This document shows positions 57,880 through 64,000 of a stretch of 64,000 nt of DNA, one piece after another. Position 1 is the stretch's first letter, and every line of letters begins with the position of its first letter. Under the pieces are notes generated by a model. The model was not told the DNA's origin. It did no database searches and saw only the letters and a program-made list of their open reading frames with translations. Source of the stretch: Plantago major (taxonomy: Eukaryota > Streptophyta > Magnoliopsida > Lamiales > Plantaginaceae); assembly GCA_026545765.1 (NCBI GenBank), contig CM048844.1, positions 19,290,237 to 19,354,236 on the forward strand. Reading direction: 5' to 3'. The position numbers and the translations under genes were made by a program.

Positions 57880-60050
57880 TAATCACGCAACATGTTGAGG
57901 CTTGAGTAAGTTTGGAACAAAACATGGACTTTATTATCAGACGACATTATGTACAATCAACAAAGGTTACTCAACAATCCTGGTACACTAAATTTAAATA
58001 CTATATTACACATTCCCACATACAACGACAATCAGTTTAAATTTTCTATGTAATTGTCATGTAACGATAGAGAACTCTTCAGCCAGGTTTGAAATTCACT
58101 AATGAACAAATAAAAAACATTGCTATTATGCAAGTACAAAAGTTACCGAAGAAAAACTACAACAATCTTAGTTCATTTGACGATATGCCCGTGCCGGATG
58201 AGTCTGTTATATAAAATGCTACAAATCCATTCATTTTGTATTAGATATTCTATGTTAGAGTTGCAATGGAGCATAGCACGATGGTTTATACCCACAATTG
58301 ACTGATGGATAACGTGCCATATATGAAATTATGTCTATTGTCGATGGTCAAAATGGCGAAGTATTCTTCTTATACATCTGCGGATGGACCACAAAAACCT
58401 TTATATAGAGAACGATGTCCCCTGTTTTTTAGGGCTAGAGAAGATATTGTAATTCCAGTTGCGTCCAGTGGGCTTGCATCACTCATTCTTTATAAAGGTA
58501 GGACAGTAGTCCGACATATTCAAGTTTCAGAATACCATTGCATATCACGAGGACTCAACATTCAATAAGCTTATGATTCAGAATGCTCAAGGATGCTCGG
58601 CTTATTATTTGCGATAAGGCTTTCATGACAAACCAACATTGTTTGAAGCGATCGATAGGAGCTTGAAGGATTTGATGGGCCGTTCAGATGAGCCATTTGG
58701 TGGGAGTGGTGATTGTCTTCGGCGGGAACTTCCGACATATTTTGCCCGTTGTTCCCGGAGGAATAGTTATAATATTGTGAATGCCTCTATATGCTCCTCT
58801 AGGATATGAGTTGTTGTGAGGTGCTTCAACTGACAAAGAACATGGGATTGCAGTTAAATGACCCGTTTTATCTATATACCACATACTTGTATCATACTCC
58901 CTCCGTCACGGGTTCATCTTCCCGCAAGCCCGGCCATAAGTTTTAAGATTAAAATGAATAAAGTAGGAAAGATGGTGATAAAGTATGAAAAGAGTGAATA
59001 AAGTATGACAAATATTGAATAAAGTAGGAGATATAGTGAATAAAGTAAGAGAGAGGTTTTCCATTTAATGGATGAGAGGTTGAAATTGAGACGTCCCAAA
59101 ATGGAATGCGGGAAGTTGAAATTGAGATGGAGGGAGTATTTAACTTATCATTGTTTACGTCCAATTTAATCATATACAGACTGATTCGTCATCGTTCAAA
59201 ATTAAAGAGATGAAAGAATTTGTTGAGTGGATAACACATGTTGGTGAGGGCATTACCGCTGGACCTAATAATTGTGGGTTCATATCAAGATACCGAAGTT
59301 TTACATATTTGAGAAGTGAGTCATCCAATTTAAACTATTATAGATAGTACATATCTTTCGTTGTTGTATCACTTAGGCGATCCATCACTTGACCTGTATA
59401 TTTCATCACCGGATGTTCTTGCACTGAATGAAATATTTGATGATATAAATCAATTTTTCCGTCGAAGATGTCAATAGATAGCATTGAATATTTGGCGCAT
59501 ATAGCATTGCTACGGAAGATAATTTTGAGAACGGTCTCGAACATGTTTTCCTTGTAGAATTTTAACAACATTAATTGATCTAGATTGACTAATCTCGGGA
59601 TCATACTAAAGGTTGTGTGTATGGTAATGCTTCTGAGAAATATAGATCAAACTTTCGAGTTGTGCAATGGAACAAGGCTTATAGTTACTAATCTTGGGAA
59701 GCATATCATCGAGGCAAAGATGATATATGAAATCAATGCATGCCAAACGGTTTTCATTATGAGGATGATGATGAGCCATCCGATGGGATGTAGTTCCCTA
59801 TCAATTGTTGAGCGACTCCTATATTAAATACGCCTTGCTATGGCCATAAATAAGAGTAAGTGACACTCTCTCACACGTTGGCCTCTACCTCCCCTCACAT
59901 GTATTCAACCGTGATCAGTTAAATGTTGCTCTTTCTAGAGTTACCACCGGGAAGGGCTTGAACGTAGTAATTTGCGACGTAGAGGGTAATACATATATAT
60001 GACACGGCAAGCGTAATTTATAAAGAAGTGTTCGACAAGTTATAAGTTGA
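57880..60050 (+). pseudogene. Helitron helicase remnant, copy 3, split by a MITE
   Basis: Starts with WNKTWTLLSDDIMYNQQRLL (57912), then TNEQIKNIALL. A degraded Walker A region follows (GEVFFLYICGWTTKTF, where the family has GGTGKT; about 58357), then REDIVIPVASSGLASLI (58440). The Walker B/DFRQ region near 58600-58790 is heavily decayed. After the MITE at 58897-59136 the C-terminal blocks follow: EFVEWITHVGEG, VMLLRNIDQTFELCNGTRLI, TNLGKHIIEAKM (59600-59730), then MAINKS and HVGLYLPSHVF to ALSRVTTGKGLNVVICD (about 59840-59985). Many stops and frameshifts. Confidence 0.75.
58897..59136. mobile_element. Stowaway-like MITE, 240 bp (family 2), inside the Helitron remnant
   Basis: Left CTCCCTCCGTCACGGGTTCA, right inverted ..GAAATTGAGATGGAGGGAG, TA on both sides (58895-58896, 59137-59138). 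It contains GTGAATAAAGTA-type repeats and CGTCCCAAAATGGAATGCGG, the inverse of 15456-15694. The frames at 58914-59173 (-) are MITE-derived. Confidence 0.85.
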
Positions 60051-61559
60051 TTTTATCTTTTATGTGTGTTTTTTATAGAGAGATGTTAAACGTAGGACAA
60101 TAAAATACTAAACGTAGGACAACTTAAACTTAATTACACGTGAAGCCCATATATAGTCAAATTTGCATTACATAGACTTCATATTTAGAATAATTACAAC
60201 AAGATACACTTTTAATACAAATAAATTAAAATAACAAGGTTGATGGTTTGTACGTTGACGAAATCAAACATGAGCGAAAATCTAAGTGAAGAAGATCCCT
60301 ATCTTAATGTGAGTGACAAAGAAAGTGAAGAAGAACCACCATTGTATGAAGATGGTTATTTTCGGTGTTATGTACTTATATGTGTTGTTTTAAGCTATTT
60401 TTGAGAAAAATTCAAGAAAAAGAGGGTGTTTTCGAGTTGATGCCGCCAAACCAGAATCGGATATTGGCGCGAACCTAGCGCCTTCATCAACTAACCCGCC
60501 CATATTCATGGCGGTTGTGCTACATGGCGAAAGTAAGCGCCATTAAGCGAGGCAATTTGAACAAAATGTCGCCAAGTCTATATAGCGTTGAGATGTAGCG
60601 CAAAGAGACGGGAATCCGCGATCGAATACATCGCTACCTACAGTGAGATGGCGGCGAGATCCATAGCCACATGTGGCTGATGGCTTTGATTGTTTTAGGC
60701 GGTGAATAAAACTTGAAGCAACACTAACCTAATTCTTCCCTCTTCTTCTTGGTGAATTGCTCATCTTCTTAATTGATTAAAGCTTTTGTGGTTTTTTGGG
60801 TGTTGGAACTTGGAAGCGTCTGTTATTTTAGGGGTTTTGTGACTGACTGTATTGACTAATTAGGGGTTTCGAAAATTTATGACTGAAATGATAATTTAAA
60901 AAATAAATGTAGATACTTGATAATAATATAAAATAGAGATTTAATGTGTAAATGTTTTTAAGTTGTCATGTATTTAGTATTTTATGTCATGCGTTTAGTA
61001 TTCGTGTTTATATATGTGGTTTTGTTCAATTTCACTAATTTATATTATGCACTTTTCAACATGTAGGGGTTACTTAGAGTCTGATGTTGAGCGATTAGAT
61101 CATGCATTTTATCACCTTACAATTTTTATATGTTTCTCAACTTCAACATGTTATTATATACATTTATTCATTTCTTATTTTAATTATGTATCGACGGGCC
61201 ATTAACTAGTTAACATATAATCTTATGATTTAATGTAGCAATCCACCCACATAAGCATATCTAAAAAAGTCATGAAATTTGAAGATGTAGAATCATTCCA
61301 CCTCTTTAAATTGAAGCGGATGTAGGCGATACGTATATGAACTTTTCTTAATTGTTATGGACTTATGGTCATAATTACGATACGCATACTCCTATATAAG
61401 AGATCAATTAAGTTAGAATACTTTGTATATGTACCGATCGAATTATACTTGTAATCAGAAGTAATTTATTTATATGGACCGGAAATGGACCGAAACCGAT
61501 ACGAAATGGACCGAACCGTATCGACCGGCCAGGTTCCAGTACTCTTTTGGGTCCAAATC
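60051..61559. other. Intergenic DNA with a GC-richer segment at 60430-60680
   Basis: Downstream of the Helitron remnant. A 250-bp segment is much richer in GC, with repeated GGCG, TAGCG and GCGCC words (for example GGCGCGAACCTAGCGCC). An AACCGATAC/GGACCGAA-rich patch lies at 61476-61530. No coding region is recognised. Confidence 0.4.
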
Positions 61560-61685
61560 GTTGTTTGAAGTTTGAACACAGAAGAAATCGCTCCCCTCTT
61601 CAAACCTACATCTTCATCGTCGGCGTTACTTCACCATCTCACTGCTCATCTCTGCGACTACCAAAGATCAGCTTGTTCGTAGAAG
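61560..61685 (+). other. Possible 5' leader exon of CCT2
   Basis: A C/T-rich, less AT-rich stretch typical of plant leaders (ATCTTCATCGTCGGCGTTAC) ends in a good donor AGAAG/GTAATTT (61686). The next acceptor that fits is TTTGCAG at 62821-62827, just before the CCT2 start codon. A similar C/T-rich stretch at 62210-62340 is an alternative. Inferred from composition and splice signals only. Confidence 0.35.
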
Positions 61686-62871
61686 GTAATTTTCTACCTT
61701 GCTCGTTTCTATTATTTTGTCTCACCATTTTGGATTCGAAAATGCATTCACTCACCACTATAGTCTGGTCTGAAATTGGAACTAGTACTCGTCCAATGGC
61801 AATAGTTAGATTAGAACCAAGTTACGATGGAGAGGAAATGAATTACTTTACTTGGTTTGTTTCGTCAATCACGCATATGCCTTCCTCATCTTACCTAGAT
61901 TCTTTTCCCCGTCTAGTTTGGTGACATACTGACACAGAGAAAGTAGCTAAATGTTCCGTTTTTCTGTAAACTTGTGTACTTGGTATGTTATGTCGTGTCT
62001 GTAAATTAGTCTAACTAGTTGTACTCATATTTTTGATTTGCTGTGAGCTCTACAAGGTGATTGTTTCACCATTAGTCTATTTTACCTATAGTTAGATTTG
62101 CATTGAGTTATACAGTTGAAATATTCGAGCTTCGCGCTGGATTATACAAGTAAAAGATACATTATATAATTGACGGGACTTAAAAAAATTCGATCCGAAC
62201 CTGAATCACAACTCCCATGCCCTCTGCCTCATCGACTCCCATCCGCCTCCATTTCCATATCGTCGTGCCTGCCTCTTCTCATCTTCCTCATCACTGGATT
62301 GCCTACTTCTCTCCAGTCCTCCAGCCGCCTTGTTGCCTGTAGTTTGTAGTTTCACTTTACAGATCTTAATATACTAGGTTTGTAAATGTTCTGGCCTTGG
62401 TATCATCTCACTTCTTAACGAAACGATCTCTTGTAACATCTTGGAGTTGTAAATGTTTATTTAAGCATACAAACTTTTGTCAAATTGAAACACGTGGCAT
62501 ATATTTTGCTTCTCCATAACAAACAGACGGACTTTTAATCAGTGAAATCAGTTGAGTAAATTTTCTGATGATCCCTGTTCACCAACAATATAAATATGAT
62601 GTTATTACTTCTCTCGACAAAGTAGGTTACCTTGGCTTTCAGAAAATGCTGCGTCATCCATTATTGGCTGAGCTGAACGTGGCTCATCAGTCTACACTGC
62701 CTCCATGCTTATTTTTTATATTCATATTGATGTTCCACTGATTACTAAATGATGTATGAACTGTTCTTATCTGGCTTCATTCTCCCTTAATAATGAATTC
62801 TAATGACTTTGTTTACACTGTTTGCAGAGCATCGTTTGCCTGCGTGCTTGTTTTCTGTTCATCTTTGAGCC

Positions 62872-63513
62872 ATGGTATGTTGGATACTTGGATGTTCAAT
62901 GTCTTTTTAATCCTGGGCTTACTCTTTCAATATCTTAACTTTTTGTATTGCATATTTAGGTCGAAAAACTTTTTAAAGATGAAGCTACAGAAGAAAAGGG
63001 GGAGCGTGCTAGAATGGTGAGTGTGATTTACAGTGATTCCAGTTGTTTAAGATACTCAGTTGGTGTTTACAATAACTGCAGCTTTCTCTTAACTGCTCAA
63101 ACACTGTTTTACCCCATAAGTAAGCTCTAGAAATTTGGAATGTTCATTTGTTAATTGCTGATTGGCAAGCGTTCTACATGTTACATACTTACATGTGTAC
63201 CATGTAGTATATTATTTTGTATGCCTACGCGCGAATAAATTGATGAGTACTGGTTTGTTTTTGTCACTGATAACTTGGTTTTATATTTCTATGTTAGGTT
63301 TCGTTCATTGGTGCAATGTCTATTGCGGACTTGGTGAAGACAACATTAGGACCTAAGGGAATGGTAAATGAGCTCTATCTTAATTTTGTTGCATTTAGTG
63401 TGAAATTATAAAATTTCCTTTTTCTCTTCCTGTTATAATTATGTTTATGATGATGATAACAATAAAAGTAGTCATCCTCATCATCATCATCATGATTATT
63501 ATTATTGTTGTTG

Positions 63514-63548
<35 letters not shown>

Positions 63549-63553
63549 ATTAA

Positions 63554-63646
<93 letters not shown>

Positions 63647-63786
63647 AAATTCATATAATTGTACACCCTTGCAGGATAAGATTTTGCAATCAGCAGGCAG
63701 AGGGCATAGTGTGACTGTTACAAATGATGGAGCAACTATCTTGAAGTCCCTTCACATTGATAATCCTGCTGCCAAAGTCCTTGTTG
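62872..63786 (+). CDS. CCT2: T-complex protein 1 subunit beta (CCT2), 5' part
   Basis: Subunit of the cytosolic CCT/TRiC chaperonin, which folds actin, tubulin and other proteins with ATP. Coding exons: 62872-62874 (the ATG alone), 62960-63016, 63298-63363 and 63675-63786, joined by GT-AG introns (donors 62875, 63017, 63364, 63787). The product reads [20 protein letters not shown], then [42 protein letters not shown], and on to NPAAKVLV. It is almost residue-for-residue the start of plant CCT beta. TLGPKGMDK and NDGATIL form the nucleotide-binding pocket. About 80 of roughly 527 residues are present; the gene continues past the right edge. A leader acceptor TTTGCAG precedes the first coding exon at 62828. 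Confidence 0.93.
63447..63645. repeat. Compound trinucleotide microsatellite in CCT2 intron 3
   Basis: (ATC)n, (TTG)n, a long (TTA)n of more than 30 units and (TGA)n of about 14 units follow each other within the intron 63364-63674, ending about 30 bases before the acceptor GCAG. The apparent open frame over it is repeat-derived. Confidence 0.92.
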
Positions 63787-64000
63787 GTATCCTTGATTTA
63801 AAGTTATTGTCTTGTGCTGTAGTGTTGAAGGTTAGAATATTCATTTTTGGTGGAGTTTTTACTTTGCTGTCGTATTAGTGAACTTTGTAGAATTTTCATT
63901 TGACATCCTCAAAATTTAAAATCCAATTAATTGGCTGAAAGTGTACATTAGTTTAATAAATACCCTAAAGATTTTGTTTAAAGGAATGCGTCTTTGTCTT

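Noticed and set aside
63441-63878. 145-codon frame beginning in poly-Ile/Met
   Set aside because: Starts in an intronic trinucleotide repeat; only the segment 63675-63786 is a real CCT2 exon.

Overview
The window is AT-rich nuclear DNA from a flowering plant, most likely a eudicot. It has GT-AG spliced genes of plant-only families (a HAESA-like receptor kinase, an ETTIN-type auxin response factor and an HD-Zip I factor). Between them lie many small plant-type transposons. I cannot place it to genus or species from the sequence alone.

Layout. A 5'-truncated LINE (0.46-1.98 kb) lies upstream of a complete HAESA-LIKE1 type LRR receptor kinase gene (2.75-6.32 kb, +, one intron). From 8 to 25 kb there is no confident gene apart from a short divergent atp4-like reading frame at 9.2-9.6 kb (-). 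The rest of that stretch is a mosaic of Stowaway- and Tourist-like MITEs, Cassandra-type 5S-bearing LTRs, a complete 347-bp TRIM retrotransposon (21.16-21.51 kb) and nested Mutator-like elements (18.46-20.86 kb). A single-exon HD-Zip I gene lies at 26.0-26.5 kb (+). A decayed pogo/Tigger-like element with a MITE inside it follows at 27.2-28.5 kb. A segment ending in a textbook Helitron 3' terminus (32.57-32.60 kb) carries remnants of a spliced gene and an orphan Cys-rich reading frame. ARF3/ETTIN (34.65-38.79 kb, -, ten coding exons) has both tasiR-ARF target sites. Repeats fill 39-51 kb, including a 1.33-kb Mutator-like element with a MITE inside it. A frameshifted PIF/Harbinger transposase (51.3-52.7 kb), another Mutator-like element (54.07-55.02 kb) and several partly repeated Helitron helicase fragments (56.3-60.0 kb) come next. 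The window ends in the first four coding exons of the chaperonin gene CCT2 (62.87-63.79 kb, +), which runs off the right edge.

The host genes are unrelated to one another: peptide-hormone signalling at the membrane, two transcription factors and a cytosolic chaperonin subunit. ARF3 carries its own post-transcriptional control sites. The most unusual signal is a set of Mutator-like non-autonomous elements. Most have 9-bp target duplications and a GG(G)-starting, ATTAC-containing terminus. Several carry a different short internal array (AGCTTCCATGGAAGCT in one, GCTCCAATGGAGC in another, CTCCAAGTCGGAG in a third, ATGATGCTTG in a fourth). Exon junctions, target duplications and terminal repeats were worked out by eye. 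Family names rest on recognised protein motifs, not on searches.
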